Assembly (NCBI RefSeq): GCF_001612765.1
Contig: NZ_BDBB01000009.1
Coordinates: 62,001-126,000, forward strand
Length of the DNA stretch: 64,000 nt
Direction of reading: 5' to 3'
From: Nocardia arthritidis NBRC 100137
Lineage (GTDB): Bacteria; Actinomycetota; Actinomycetes; Mycobacteriales; Mycobacteriaceae
Positions 8,192 through 17,201 of this stretch are shown piece after piece. Made by a program: the position numbers and the translations under genes. The notes under the pieces are model-generated. The model saw nothing but the letters and a program-made list of their open reading frames with translations, was not told the DNA's origin and searched no databases. The first letter of the stretch is position 1; each line of letters opens with the position of its first letter.

Positions 8192-9451
8192 ATGTCCGAT
8201 ATCACGGACTTCTCCACCACCAACGGAGGGTTCCGGAGTGTGGTCGTGACTGCTATCGAGATGTCGACCGCTGTCGGCGCCGACACCGATGCGACCTGGA
8301 AAGGACTGCTCGCCGGGGAAACCGGAATCGCGAAAGTGCAAGACCCCGACTTCGAGCGCTTCCAGGTTCCCGTCGACATCGGCGGCCAGTTCAAACTGGA
8401 TCCCACAGACGAACTCAGCCGCGTCCAGAAGCGCCGCATGTCCTACGTCCAGCAGGTCGCCTACGTCATGGGCAATCGGATCTGGGACACCGCGGGCAGG
8501 CCGGAAGTCGATCTGGATCGTCTCGGCGTCTGCATCGGCACCGGCCTCGGCGGCGCCGACACAATCATCGAGTCCAACGACCTGATGCGCGAGGCGGGCT
8601 ACCGCAAGGTGTCTCCCTTCGCGGTGCCCATGGCCATGCCGAACGGCGCCGCCGCGGTGGTCGGGCTGGAACTCGGTGCGCGAGCCAGCGTGATCACGCC
8701 CGTCTCGGCCTGCGCTTCGGGATGCGAGGCGCTGGTGCACGCGTGGCGTTCGATCATCCTGGGCGAGGCCGACATCGTCGTCGCGGGCGGCGTGGAAGGC
8801 CGCATCAACCCGCTGGCGGTGGCCGGATTCTCGATGATGCGGGCATTGAGCACACGGATCGACGAACCCGAAGCCGCGTCGCGCCCGTTCGACCGGGATC
8901 GCGACGGTTTCGTGTTCGGCGAAGCCGCCGCGTTGTTCGTGCTGGAGTCGGAGGACCACGCGCGGGCGCGCGGGGCGAAGCCCCTGGCTCGCCTGATGGG
9001 CGCGGGCCTGACCGCCGACGGCTACCACATGGTGCTGCCCCACCCGGACGGCGCGGGGAACATTCGAGCGATGCGCCGCGCGATCGAGACGGCCGGCGTG
9101 AGCGCCACCGATATCGACCACGTCAACGCGCACGCCACGGCTACTCCGTTCGGGGACCTGGCGGAAGCGAGGGGGATCCGAGCGGCGGTAGGCGACCACG
9201 CCTCGGTCTACGCGCCGAAATCCGCGTTGGGACACTCGGTAGGTGCGGTAGGCGCGGTGGAAGCCGCCCTGACCGTGCTCAGCGTCCGGGACGGGGTGGT
9301 GCCGCCCACGCTGAACCTCGACAATCAGGACCCCGAGATCGATCTCGACATCGTGCACGGCAGCGCGCGCACCCAGAACATCGAATTCGCGCTGAACAAC
9401 TCCTACGGTTTCGGCGGCCACAACGCGGCCGTCGTCTTCGGCCGCTGCTGA
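8192..9451 (+). CDS. KasA/KasB-like beta-ketoacyl-ACP synthase
   Basis: 419 aa from ATG 8192, preceded by GAAGGGG. It is a type II fatty-acid condensing enzyme of the KasA/KasB branch, which elongates the meromycolate chain in mycolic-acid bacteria. The Cys nucleophile is in [12 protein letters not shown], the two His in [11 protein letters not shown] and [11 protein letters not shown], with the Lys in APKSALGHS. Length is that of KasA/B (about 416-438). It stands alone, without acpM or accD neighbours, so it may be a second copy or serve a specialised lipid. A KasB-like role is possible. Confidence 0.85.
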   Translation: MSDITDFSTTNGGFRSVVVTAIEMSTAVGADTDATWKGLLAGETGIAKVQDPDFERFQVPVDIGGQFKLDPTDELSRVQKRRMSYVQQVAYVMGNRIWDTAGRPEVDLDRLGVCIGTGLGGADTIIESNDLMREAGYRKVSPFAVPMAMPNGAAAVVGLELGARASVITPVSACASGCEALVHAWRSIILGEADIVVAGGVEGRINPLAVAGFSMMRALSTRIDEPEAASRPFDRDRDGFVFGEAAALFVLESEDHARARGAKPLARLMGAGLTADGYHMVLPHPDGAGNIRAMRRAIETAGVSATDIDHVNAHATATPFGDLAEARGIRAAVGDHASVYAPKSALGHSVGAVGAVEAALTVLSVRDGVVPPTLNLDNQDPEIDLDIVHGSARTQNIEFALNNSYGFGGHNAAVVFGRC

Positions 9452-9456
9452 CCGTA

Positions 9457-9495
9457 GCCATGCGTGGCCCGCCATCGGCACGGCTTACGCATGGC
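9457..9495. terminator. hairpin between convergent genes
   Basis: GCCATGCGT at 9457-9465 pairs with ACGCATGGC at 9487-9495. It lies between the convergent KasA-like and ArsR genes and overlaps the ArsR stop, so it is a plausible bidirectional terminator without a U tract. Confidence 0.5.
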
Positions 9496-9892
9496 GGGCT
9501 CGACCGCCGGAATCCTCTGCGCCAGGCCGACCGGTCCCGGCGCCGCGGCGAGCGCGTTTTCCGCGGGCGATCTCCGTCGCGAGCGCGTCCAGCGGTTGAG
9601 CGAACTGGCGCAGCGGATCGACCAGTTCCGTGAGCCAGGCCCGGGCGGCGTCGATACCCTCCGAATCGAGGGCGTACAGCCGTCGTGTGCCTTCGGCGCG
9701 GACCCGCACCAGCCCGGCGTCGCGCAGCACCTTGAGGTGCTGGGAGACGCCGGGCTGAGAGATCGGCGTGTGCTGCCGCACGGCGGCGACCAGCGCGCCC
9801 GCGGGCTGCTCGTCGACTGCCACCGTTTCGAGGATGAACCGGCGGACCGGGTCGCCGAGCGCCTCGAAGATCTTCGCCGGTGAACGGTCCAT
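9485..9892 (-). CDS. ArsR-family winged-helix repressor
   Basis: 135 aa. The winged-helix core spans about 5-95: IFEALGDPVRRFIL at the N-terminus, recognition helix region ISQPGVSQHLKVLRDAGLV, and the wing VRAEGTRRLYAL. No metal-binding CxC pair is seen, so it is one of the non-metal ArsR proteins commonly paired with SRPBCC (AHSA1) proteins. ATG 9892 shares one base with the stop of the upstream SRPBCC gene. It probably autoregulates the pair through the palindrome at 10563-10578. Confidence 0.87.
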   Translation of the reverse strand: MDRSPAKIFEALGDPVRRFILETVAVDEQPAGALVAAVRQHTPISQPGVSQHLKVLRDAGLVRVRAEGTRRLYALDSEGIDAARAWLTELVDPLRQFAQPLDALATEIARGKRARRGAGTGRPGAEDSGGRARHA

Positions 9893-10548
9893 CAGGCCTC
9901 GGAACCGCTTCCCGGGTCGATTGTGTAGAAGTCGACGGTTCGCAGCGCCGCCGCGTGCGCGGCGGCCGGGTCGTCGCCGTCACCGACCGCCGCCTCTGCC
10001 CAGCCGAGCGCCGCCGTCCGGACGAACGTCACGCCCTCGGGCGTCGTCGGGAAGGCTATGCCCTCGGCGGGGTCGACCGGTTCTCCGCTCGCCAAGTGCA
10101 GCCCGAGGCCCATCAGGGCCAGATCCCAGCCGACGCCTACCGCCCCCGGTCCGAATTGCGTCCAGAACTCCGGATCGACGGGAGCCTCGTGCGCCAACTC
10201 CAGCTCGGTGCCGTCCTCGGCGGGGATGAGACGGACCGTCAGCCAGGAGATCCGCGGTCCCATCTCCCACGTCACAGCGAACCGTTCCGGCGCATCGCAC
10301 TCTTCGACGACACCGTTGGCGTTGCCCTCCAGCTGGTAGCGCCCGCCGACGCGCAGGTCGCCACCGATGGGCAGGAACCAGCGCGGGATCCGCTCGATAT
10401 CGGTGAGCGCGTTCCACAGATCCGCCTGATCCGTCGGGTAGCGGCGGCGGGCGACAGCGATCCTCGTCTGCGCGCCGTCGCGGGATCCGGTGCGGACCTC
10501 GCGGGTGACGAGCCCGGCGATGGCCGCCGGATCGGTCAACAGTGGCAT
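9892..10548 (-). CDS. SRPBCC (AHSA1-like) ligand-binding protein
   Basis: 218 aa from ATG 10548, with a strong AAGGAGG seven bases upstream. The START/AHSA1 fold is recognised from DLWNALTDIERIPRWFLPIGGDLRVGGRY, the GVVEECDAPERFAVTWE strand and the C-terminal helix region WDLALMGL. Such proteins bind hydrophobic small molecules and often pair with ArsR regulators. The order (SRPBCC first, then ArsR) and the one-base overlap indicate one transcript. The ligand is unknown. Confidence 0.83.
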   Translation of the reverse strand: MPLLTDPAAIAGLVTREVRTGSRDGAQTRIAVARRRYPTDQADLWNALTDIERIPRWFLPIGGDLRVGGRYQLEGNANGVVEECDAPERFAVTWEMGPRISWLTVRLIPAEDGTELELAHEAPVDPEFWTQFGPGAVGVGWDLALMGLGLHLASGEPVDPAEGIAFPTTPEGVTFVRTAALGWAEAAVGDGDDPAAAHAAALRTVDFYTIDPGSGSEA

Positions 10549-10562
10549 GACAACCTCCTTGA

Positions 10563-10578
10563 ATAAGTTTTCACTTAT
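10563..10578. promoter_or_regulatory. candidate ArsR operator
   Basis: Perfect inverted repeat ATAAGT-TTTC-ACTTAT, within 25 bases upstream of the SRPBCC-ArsR start and in a local AT-rich promoter. Position and symmetry suit an autoregulatory ArsR site. Confidence 0.55.
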
Positions 10579-10665
10579 ATTAGCGGTACTCCGGCCGACC
10601 GCAAACACCACTCGGCGTTTCCCTCCACTCGCCGCACGGTCCCGACGCGACGAACTGCCGTCCGA

Positions 10666-11298
10666 TCAGCCGTTCGGGGACAATCCCGCGATGGCGCGCA
10701 GGGCGGAGATCATTCCCGCGACGGGGATGCCGGGATCGATCGAGCGGAACAAGCCCAGCCCGACGCCGAGCGCCAGCACGGCGACGGCGGCTTCGGCCCG
10801 CGGCATCGGGGTATCGAGATCGTCCGTCGCCCGCAAGGCCGCACCGACCATGCCCGTGATGTCGGCGAGCCTGCTCGCCAATTCGGCGCGGAGGTGCTCG
10901 TCGCGTCGCGCGTGAACGCTGAACTCGAGTTCGAGTTGCGTCCAGTCGGGATCGCCGACCACCCGCTCGGCCCACTCCGTCATCCGCTTCAGGCGCGCCG
11001 CGGCCGTGGGCGCGGCGATGATTTCGGCGACCTCCGCCGCCCGCTCAGCGTGGATTTCATCGAGCACAGCCAGACACAAGTCGTCTTTGGTGCGGAAGTT
11101 CGAATACACCGCCCCTTTGGTGAAACCCGCGGATTTCGCGACCTTGTCCAGAGTTGTCGCCTGATAGCCGTCCTCCAGGAAAAGCCGTTTGGCGGTCGCG
11201 ATCAATACAGTGCGCGTCCGCGCTTGGCTCTGCGCTCGAGTCGGCCGCGAACGCCCATCTCCCCGGAGCCGCCGACACTCATCGCTATTCCCAGACAA
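10666..11298 (-). CDS. TetR-family transcriptional regulator
   Basis: About 210 aa. The N-terminal HTH is clear: ATAKRLFLEDGYQATTLDKVAKSAG followed by FTKGAVYSNFRTKDDL. The C-terminal ligand domain is unassigned. The start is uncertain: TTG 11298 is the only long in-frame choice, and the first 25 residues look non-homologous. It is divergent from the secreted lipase gene, and a 6-3-6 palindrome lies between them, so the lipase is the probable target. Confidence 0.85.
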   Translation of the reverse strand: MSGNSDECRRLRGDGRSRPTRAQSQARTRTVLIATAKRLFLEDGYQATTLDKVAKSAGFTKGAVYSNFRTKDDLCLAVLDEIHAERAAEVAEIIAAPTAAARLKRMTEWAERVVGDPDWTQLELEFSVHARRDEHLRAELASRLADITGMVGAALRATDDLDTPMPRAEAAVAVLALGVGLGLFRSIDPGIPVAGMISALRAIAGLSPNG

Positions 11299-11313
11299 TC
11301 TCTACCCCTTACA

Positions 11314-11328
11314 GATACTCTCAGTATC
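11314..11328. promoter_or_regulatory. candidate TetR operator between regulator and lipase
   Basis: GATACT-CTC-AGTATC is a perfect 6-bp inverted repeat in the 77-base gap between the divergent TetR and lipase genes. Confidence 0.5.
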
Positions 11329-11375
11329 CGATTCTAGATGCCATGGGTATCCCAAATCGCAGGAAGGATCGCATC

Positions 11376-12698
11376 GTGAGGAGCCGAATACTCAGATTGG
11401 CCACAGCTTTGACGGGAACCCTCATCGTCGTCGGAGCCGGGGCGGTCGCCGCCCCCCACGCATGGACGGAACCGGCCGCGGAAGCCGTGGCGGGCGACGA
11501 TTTCTACATCCCACCCGCGTCGGCGGAGGGCGCACCGGGCTCCATCATCCGCACCGAATCGTCGCGACTGGCGCTTTCGGTCCCCGGACAGCCGGGACAG
11601 GTCCCCGCCACGTCCACGCGCATCATGTACACCAGCAGCGATACCCACGGCGACCGGGCAGCCGTAGTGGGGACGTACCTCGAGCCGGCCCAGCCGTGGA
11701 CCGGCCCGGGCGAGCGCCCGCTGATCGCCTACGCGGTCGGCACGAAGGGACAAGGCGATCAGTGCGCGCCTTCGAAACTGCTGGCGCAATTCGTCCAATA
11801 CCAGCCTCCGTTCGACGTAATCGTCGAATACGACGTGGTGGCGTTGTACACGCTGCTGGCCCGCGGCATGGCGGTGATGGTGACCGATTACCACGGCCTG
11901 GGTACGCCGGCGGTGCACGACTATCTGAACCGGAAGTCTCAGGCCTACGCGCTGCTCGACTCGGCGCGAGCGGCGCTGCAATTGCCGGGCACCAGTTTGC
12001 ATCCCGGCTCGCCCGTCATTCTGTACGGATACTCCCAGGGCGGCATGGCCTCCGCCGGCGCGGCCGAACTGCAGCCGAGCTACGCTCCCGAGTTGAACGT
12101 GCGGGGCGCCTACGCCGGCGGCCCGGTCGTGGACGACGAATACTTCATCGGCTTCAACGACGGCCGTCCCGCGCTCGGACCCGCCTTCGCGTGGATTCTC
12201 AACGGCATCGCCGCCAACTATCCCGAAACCCGCCCGGTGCTCGACGCCGAACTCAACGACACCGGCAAGGCGATCCTGCGCGAGTCGCTGGAAAAGTGCG
12301 CCGTACCGCTCGGCTTGGCCCAGCAGTTCCCGAACACCTCGCAGTGGACCACCAGCGGGCAACCGCTCACCGCGGTGATCGATCAGTCCCCCATCCTGAA
12401 GGCGGCGTTCAACGATCAGCGCGTCGGGACGCTCACTCCGGGAGTGCCCGTGCTCATCGCCTCCAGCCCGATCGACGAGGGCGCGCCATACGTGCCCGTC
12501 CGCGAACTGGCGTCCGGGTGGTGCGGCGGCGGCGCTCCTGTCCAGCTGAATGCCAACGGCGAGCTGCCCAGCGTCATCAGCGGATTGCGGGCCACCCACG
12601 TGCTGGCGTTCTTCCCGTCACTGGTGGCCTCCCAGCAGTGGATGACCGAGCGGCTCGCGGACCAGCCCGCGCCGACCAACTGCGGGGCGCTGCCCTGA
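11376..12698 (+). CDS. secreted LIP-family lipase/esterase
   Basis: About 440 aa from GTG 11376, preceded by AGGAAGG at 8 bases; ATG 11343 is an upstream alternative. An export signal is visible: basic RSRILR, then a hydrophobic ALTGTLIVVGAGAVAA, then APHA. The catalytic Ser is in GYSQGGMAS, and the alpha/beta-hydrolase layout matches the secretory lipase (LIP, PF03583) family abundant in mycobacteria and nocardiae. Such enzymes hydrolyse acylglycerols or other lipids outside the cell. Likely controlled by the divergent TetR. Confidence 0.87.
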   Translation: MRSRILRLATALTGTLIVVGAGAVAAPHAWTEPAAEAVAGDDFYIPPASAEGAPGSIIRTESSRLALSVPGQPGQVPATSTRIMYTSSDTHGDRAAVVGTYLEPAQPWTGPGERPLIAYAVGTKGQGDQCAPSKLLAQFVQYQPPFDVIVEYDVVALYTLLARGMAVMVTDYHGLGTPAVHDYLNRKSQAYALLDSARAALQLPGTSLHPGSPVILYGYSQGGMASAGAAELQPSYAPELNVRGAYAGGPVVDDEYFIGFNDGRPALGPAFAWILNGIAANYPETRPVLDAELNDTGKAILRESLEKCAVPLGLAQQFPNTSQWTTSGQPLTAVIDQSPILKAAFNDQRVGTLTPGVPVLIASSPIDEGAPYVPVRELASGWCGGGAPVQLNANGELPSVISGLRATHVLAFFPSLVASQQWMTERLADQPAPTNCGALP

Positions 12699-13300
12699 TT
12701 TGCGAAAGCGCGATCCGCTCGGATACCGTCGGTATCTCGATCGGAGACCCGGCACGGCGCCTCGCCTAGCGATTCGGCTCGTAGTGCCATGATCTCCATG
12801 CACGGTGGTCGGCCGCGGTTCGGTCCCACGACCGAGCCGCGGCCGACCTGCCTGCTCGGCACAGCACATATCTCCCGTGCGGCGGGCGAGTTCCACCCCA
12901 CGATCGTCCCGTGGCTCCCGGACCCGGGGCCGGCGAGTCTACTTGCACCGAATTTGCTATCTCACCGTTCGTCAGCTAGGTCGATTTCGGTACAGAAAGG
13001 TTCGAATGTCGGAGTTGGCTCATCCCCGCCTGCCCGAGCCGCTCAGGTGCGCGCAGCGGTGATACTCGCAGATCCGGCACGGATCGTTTCGTACCCGACG
13101 CGGCGCCCGCTTCCCCAAAGGCGCGGGCCGATCCGGTCAGCGGTGCGCCCTCGCCGGGCGGACGTCGACAGCTCAGACGGCGGTTTCGACGGTTCGTCCC
13201 TACACAGCGAACTTCTAGCTATCCTGGATAGGCGTGCACGTTGTAGGTGTTGTCCGCAGTCGGAACTGTCGGTTGAGTGTCGTCCTGACGGATCGGCGAG
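12699..13300. other. intergenic region between lipase and alkB
   Basis: 602 bases. It holds the terminator-like hairpin at 12807-12848 and, further right, the promoter and leader of alkB. ORFs in it lack family resemblance and are treated as chance. No RNA gene was recognised. Confidence 0.5.
12807..12848. terminator. strong 19-bp stem hairpin behind the lipase gene
   Basis: Nineteen-base arms at 12807-12825 and 12830-12848 with a CCAC tetraloop; a single T:G wobble interrupts otherwise perfect pairing. No T tract follows, as often in high-GC actinobacteria. Confidence 0.65.
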
Positions 13301-14539
13301 ATGACTATGACGATCTTCGAGCACACGCGAGCCCGCGACCCCAAGCGCTACCTCTGGATTCTGGGCTTGATCGCCCCGGGTTGCGCGCTACTGCCCTCTC
13401 AGCTGGTGTTGTACACCGGGCTGGAGCTGTTCTGGTGGATCGGCCCGATCATCATCCTCGGGGTGATCCCGCTGCTGGATTTCGCCATCGGCGACGATGG
13501 AAGCAATCCCCGCGACGAAGACTACGAGGCGCTGTCCAACGATCGCTATTACCGCTGGTGCACCTTTCTCTTCCTGCCGATGCAGTTCATCGGGCTGCTG
13601 ATCGCCAGCTACCTGTGGGCAAGCAATGAGCTGAGCCTGGTCGACAAACTCGGCTTGGCCGTCACGCTCGGGTTCGTCTCCGGGATCGGCATCAACGCCG
13701 CGCACGAACTCGGCCACCGCGCCGAACGTCTCGAACGCTGGCTGGCCAAGATCGCGCTCGCCCAGTCCGGTTACGGGCACTTCTTCGTCGAGCACAACCG
13801 CGGCCATCACGTTCGCGTCGCCACTCCCGAAGACCCCGCCAGCGCCCGTTACGGCGAATCGCTGTGGCAGTTCCTCCCCCGCACCATAACCGGCGGATTC
13901 CGCTCCGCCCTCTCGTTGGAGCGCCAGCGCCTTAACCGCAACGGCAAACGCTGGCTGAGCCCCAGCAACCATCTCCTGCAGGCCTGGGCGATGAGCGCGG
14001 CATTGTTCACCACCTTGATCGTGGTTTTCGGTCCCGCCGTCATCCCCTACCTCGCCCTCCAAGCGCTCATCGGCGCGGGCCTGCTGGAGACCGTCAACTA
14101 CGTCGAACACTACGGATTGCTGCGTGCTCGCCGCCCGGATGGCCGTTATGCCCGCTGCTCGCCCCGCGACAGCTGGAACAGCGACCACCTGGTCACCAAC
14201 ATCTTCCTGTTCCACCTCCAGCGTCACAGCGACCACCACGCCAACCCGGGCCGCCGCTATCAGACCCTGCGCAGCTGCGAGGTGGCGCCCCAGCTCCCCG
14301 CCGGTTACGCCACCATGGTCCTGCTGGCCATCATCCCGCCGCTGTGGCGCGCGGTGATGGATCCCCGCGTCCTGGCCCACTACAACGGCGACATGACCCT
14401 CATCAACACCAAGCCCCGGAGACGCAGGCTCACCCTGCCGATCCGCAATCCACGCCTGCGCGAGAACGTACGGCGGGCCGCGCAGCGCCGCACCCGCAGC
14501 ATGAGCCCGTCGACCGGCGCGACGGAGGTCCGGTTCTGA
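13301..14539 (+). CDS. alkB: AlkB-type alkane 1-monooxygenase
   Basis: 412 aa membrane di-iron hydroxylase, which oxidises the terminal methyl of medium-chain n-alkanes using electrons from rubredoxin. The His motifs are present in order: HELGHR, EHNRGHH, NYVEHYGL, and LQRHSDHHA with a following NPGRRYQTL. Several hydrophobic helices precede them. Usual length is about 400. No rubredoxin or rubredoxin reductase gene follows here, unlike the common alkB-rubA-rubB layout, so electrons must come from elsewhere or a distant locus. Two ATGs at 13301 and 13307 are both possible. Confidence 0.92.
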   Translation: MTMTIFEHTRARDPKRYLWILGLIAPGCALLPSQLVLYTGLELFWWIGPIIILGVIPLLDFAIGDDGSNPRDEDYEALSNDRYYRWCTFLFLPMQFIGLLIASYLWASNELSLVDKLGLAVTLGFVSGIGINAAHELGHRAERLERWLAKIALAQSGYGHFFVEHNRGHHVRVATPEDPASARYGESLWQFLPRTITGGFRSALSLERQRLNRNGKRWLSPSNHLLQAWAMSAALFTTLIVVFGPAVIPYLALQALIGAGLLETVNYVEHYGLLRARRPDGRYARCSPRDSWNSDHLVTNIFLFHLQRHSDHHANPGRRYQTLRSCEVAPQLPAGYATMVLLAIIPPLWRAVMDPRVLAHYNGDMTLINTKPRRRRLTLPIRNPRLRENVRRAAQRRTRSMSPSTGATEVRF

Positions 14540-14648
14540 TCAGAGCGGATCGCTGACGCGTCCGTCCGCGACTCGCCAAGGGCCACAGCTGGGTGCGCAG
14601 TTTGCACTCGGGATGCCGTGGCTTTGCGCCACCCGCCAGCGGGCGGAC

Positions 14649-15563
14649 TCAGCGCGGCAGCGGGGACCGGTACCGAGCGTCGGGTTTGAGGCAGGTGAAC
14701 TGCATGACGTCGATATGCCCACGACGGAAGTACTCGGCCGAGCCGGTGAGATACCGGATGTAGGCGTTGTAGGTTTCGCGCCCGGCCAGCTCGATCGCCC
14801 GGTCTCGATGTTCGTACAGCGCGGCGGCCCAGCAGTCCAATGTGGTGGTGTAATGCGGTCCCAGCGATTGGACGTCGGCGACGGTGAATCCGGCGTCCTG
14901 CGCGTATTCGGTGACTCCTTTGGGGTAGTGGCCGAACGACAGCGGAAGCTGGCCACCGGGGAAGATGGTCTCGCGCAGGAACCGCAAGAAGGCGAAGTCG
15001 TCGCTGGTGATCCTGGTGCCGTGCGCGCGCAAATGATCGCGGCTGTGGCTGACCACTGTCTGCAACAACAGCACTCCGTCCGGGGGCATGATCCGGTAGG
15101 CGAACTCGAAGAACTCCCCATAGCGGTCCACCGGCAGATGTTCCATCGCCCCGACGCACACGATCCGGTCGGCACGCCGGTCGAAATCCTCCCAGCCCTG
15201 CACTCGCACCCCGCCGTAGGGGCGGCCACGGATCAGCCGGTCGACGAGCATGTCCCGCACGTACCGGTACTGGTTGCGGCTGCGGGTCAACCCGATCGTG
15301 TTCACCCCGTAGGTGTCCATGGCTCGCAGCATGGTCGATCCCCAGCCGCACCCGACGTCCAGGAGGGTCATCCCCGGTTGGAGATCACATTTGGCCAAGG
15401 CGAGATCGATCTTCGCCGTCTGGGCTTTTTCCAGGGTGTCGTCGGGGTGGGTCCACAACGCGCAGCTGTAGGTGCGGGTCGGGTCGAGGAAGAGTCCGAA
15501 GAACTCGTCCGGCAGTTCCTCCCGCGACAGGACCTCGCGGTACAGGGGGGCATACACACTCAT
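14649..15563 (-). CDS. cyclopropane mycolic acid synthase-like SAM methyltransferase
   Basis: 304 aa from ATG 15563; the longer open frame to 15950 has no family resemblance. The SAM motif is LLDVGCGWGSTMLRAM, followed by GLTRSRNQYRY in place of the usual GLTLSxNQ, and RIVCVGAMEHLP where the family has ExFEHxG. Length fits CmaA/MmaA proteins (about 290-300). These act on meromycolate chains, adding cyclopropane, methyl or methoxy groups. The gene stands alone, convergent with alkB. Confidence 0.85.
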   Translation of the reverse strand: MSVYAPLYREVLSREELPDEFFGLFLDPTRTYSCALWTHPDDTLEKAQTAKIDLALAKCDLQPGMTLLDVGCGWGSTMLRAMDTYGVNTIGLTRSRNQYRYVRDMLVDRLIRGRPYGGVRVQGWEDFDRRADRIVCVGAMEHLPVDRYGEFFEFAYRIMPPDGVLLLQTVVSHSRDHLRAHGTRITSDDFAFLRFLRETIFPGGQLPLSFGHYPKGVTEYAQDAGFTVADVQSLGPHYTTTLDCWAAALYEHRDRAIELAGRETYNAYIRYLTGSAEYFRRGHIDVMQFTCLKPDARYRSPLPR

Positions 15564-16224
15564 GACGGCGGATCTTTCTCGCGAACCAGCACTGCTGTTC
15601 AGCGGAAGCCTCCGTGCCCTGACGGCTTCCGGCCGGATACGACCACGATGTCCGAAGACGCACCGACTACGCGCTGCCGCCGCGGCCGCCACGCCGTCGA
15701 TCACGTAGCCGACCCCGGCCGACACCTTCACGTTACCTCGCCCACTCTGCGCAGACCTCGCGAACTGGCCATCCAGCAAACACGAGGACAGCGGCAGCTC
15801 GATTCCCCGCTGCGCGGACGCCGAGCCTTTCGCGTGCGGCCGAGCGGCGCACAGCGGCAAGACCTGCGCGAGTATGCGCGACCGGGCACACCCCGCCTGA
15901 CCGACGACCATCCAGGTCGGGTAGCGCACTACCCGGGTCATGATGCCCACAGATAGCTAGGTTTGGTCGTACAACACGAAGTCCGCAGCGCCTGTCACCG
16001 GCCTTGGACCGGTTGGTCAGCACTCGGCGCGGAGTTCGGCACGCCACCGCGACAACGTCGTCACAGCGTGCGCGCGCGACCACCCGGCAGGCGTTCGGCA
16101 CGAATTCGACCGCAGACAGAGGTAGCCGAAGAAGTCGGCATCAATGGGGCGCTGCCGACCCTGCTCGCGTTCGCCGAACCCGGGCACGTGCTCTACGGCA
16201 GCGACCGCCTGGTAGCCACAGCGG
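15564..16224. other. 661-base gap with a gene remnant
   Basis: Apart from the promoter of the methyltransferase gene near 15565-15700, the only recognisable content is the amidohydrolase C-terminal remnant at 16112-16220. Confidence 0.5.
16112..16220 (+). pseudogene. amidohydrolase C-terminal remnant
   Basis: The frame reads TEVAEEVGINGALPTLLAFA followed by EPGHVLYGSD, which matches the C-terminal strand of amidohydrolase_2 enzymes, where a GSDxP motif carries the metal-binding Asp. The rest of the gene is not found upstream or downstream, so this is a short decayed fragment. Confidence 0.5.
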
Positions 16225-17049
16225 TCAGCTGCTCAGCCGCTCGAACTCCGTCGCGCAATGCGCGGAGAAGACCGTCACCGCGTCGCCGTGGTCGCTGACG
16301 AGTTCCCGGAGCCGCTGCTGGTTCTCGATGCGGGCCCGCCGCCCAGTGTCCACATACCACTGGAAAACCCGCGTTCCCAGGGGCATCGACGGTTGCGCAC
16401 GCATCTGGCCGTGGTAGGTGTAGGCGTCCCCGGCGTGCAACAGCCAGCCGTCCCCGGTGTCGACGGCGACGCCGACGTGACCGCGCGTGTGGCCCGCCAG
16501 CGGAACCATGAGAATCTGCGGGGGCAGGCCCCGCAATTCGCGCACCGCCTGGAGATCGAACCAGCGCTCCGCGCGACTGTCGGACTCTCCGTAGACCGAC
16601 CACTTGGGTCCGTGCTCGAACTGCACCGGTCGATACCGGAACTTCTCGCGACGACCGAAGGGCCCTTCGACGGCGTCCAGCTCCGCTCGGTGCACGTGCA
16701 CGGTGGCCTGGGGGAAGTCGGCGAGACCACCCGCGTGATCGAGATCGAGGTGCGTCACGACGATGTCCCGGACGTCATCGCGGGAGAAGCCCAGCGCCTC
16801 GACCTGCCGGGCGATCGGCAGGTCGAGAACCGGGTGCGATTGCCGGATGAGTTGCCGCCCCACCCACACATCCGGCCGGACCAGCGCCTGCTCGCCGTAA
16901 CCTGTGTCGACCAGAATCAATCCGGCGGAGTGCTCGATCAACAAGCAATGACACGCCCCGGCCGCTTTGCGCCGAAGCCCCGGCCTGCCGTCGAACAAAC
17001 GGCCTCCGAAAGGACGGGTTCCCCCGGCATCCAGATGATGGACACGCAC
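16225..17049 (-). CDS. metallo-beta-lactamase-fold hydrolase (lactonase-like)
   Basis: 274 aa from GTG 17049, with GGAG eight bases upstream; the frame is open to 17679 but that part is antisense to the SDR. The metal site motif THLDLDHAGG (HxxxDH type) is followed by the downstream His in PLAGHTRGHVG and the Asp in LLHAGDAYTYHG. This matches MBL hydrolases related to N-acyl-homoserine lactonases and similar esterases. The substrate is unknown. It is next to an SDR in the same direction with a 150-base gap, so an operon is not assured. Confidence 0.85.
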   Translation of the reverse strand: MRVHHLDAGGTRPFGGRLFDGRPGLRRKAAGACHCLLIEHSAGLILVDTGYGEQALVRPDVWVGRQLIRQSHPVLDLPIARQVEALGFSRDDVRDIVVTHLDLDHAGGLADFPQATVHVHRAELDAVEGPFGRREKFRYRPVQFEHGPKWSVYGESDSRAERWFDLQAVRELRGLPPQILMVPLAGHTRGHVGVAVDTGDGWLLHAGDAYTYHGQMRAQPSMPLGTRVFQWYVDTGRRARIENQQRLRELVSDHGDAVTVFSAHCATEFERLSS

Positions 17050-17201
17050 CAGTCCGCTCCTATCCGTGCCGTCCGGCCACCCTACCCGCCTGTACTCCCG
17101 GCCGCGACTCACTCCCACCACGTTCGCCACTCGAACGCTAAGGGCACGAATGTATTCCACTGCGTCGCGGCCGGAACACGAAGACTCCCCGGCAGCCGAA
17201 C

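Noticed and set aside
15564..15950. N-terminal extension of the mycolate-type methyltransferase
   Set aside because: No similarity to the family and no ribosome-binding site; ATG 15563 matches usual length.
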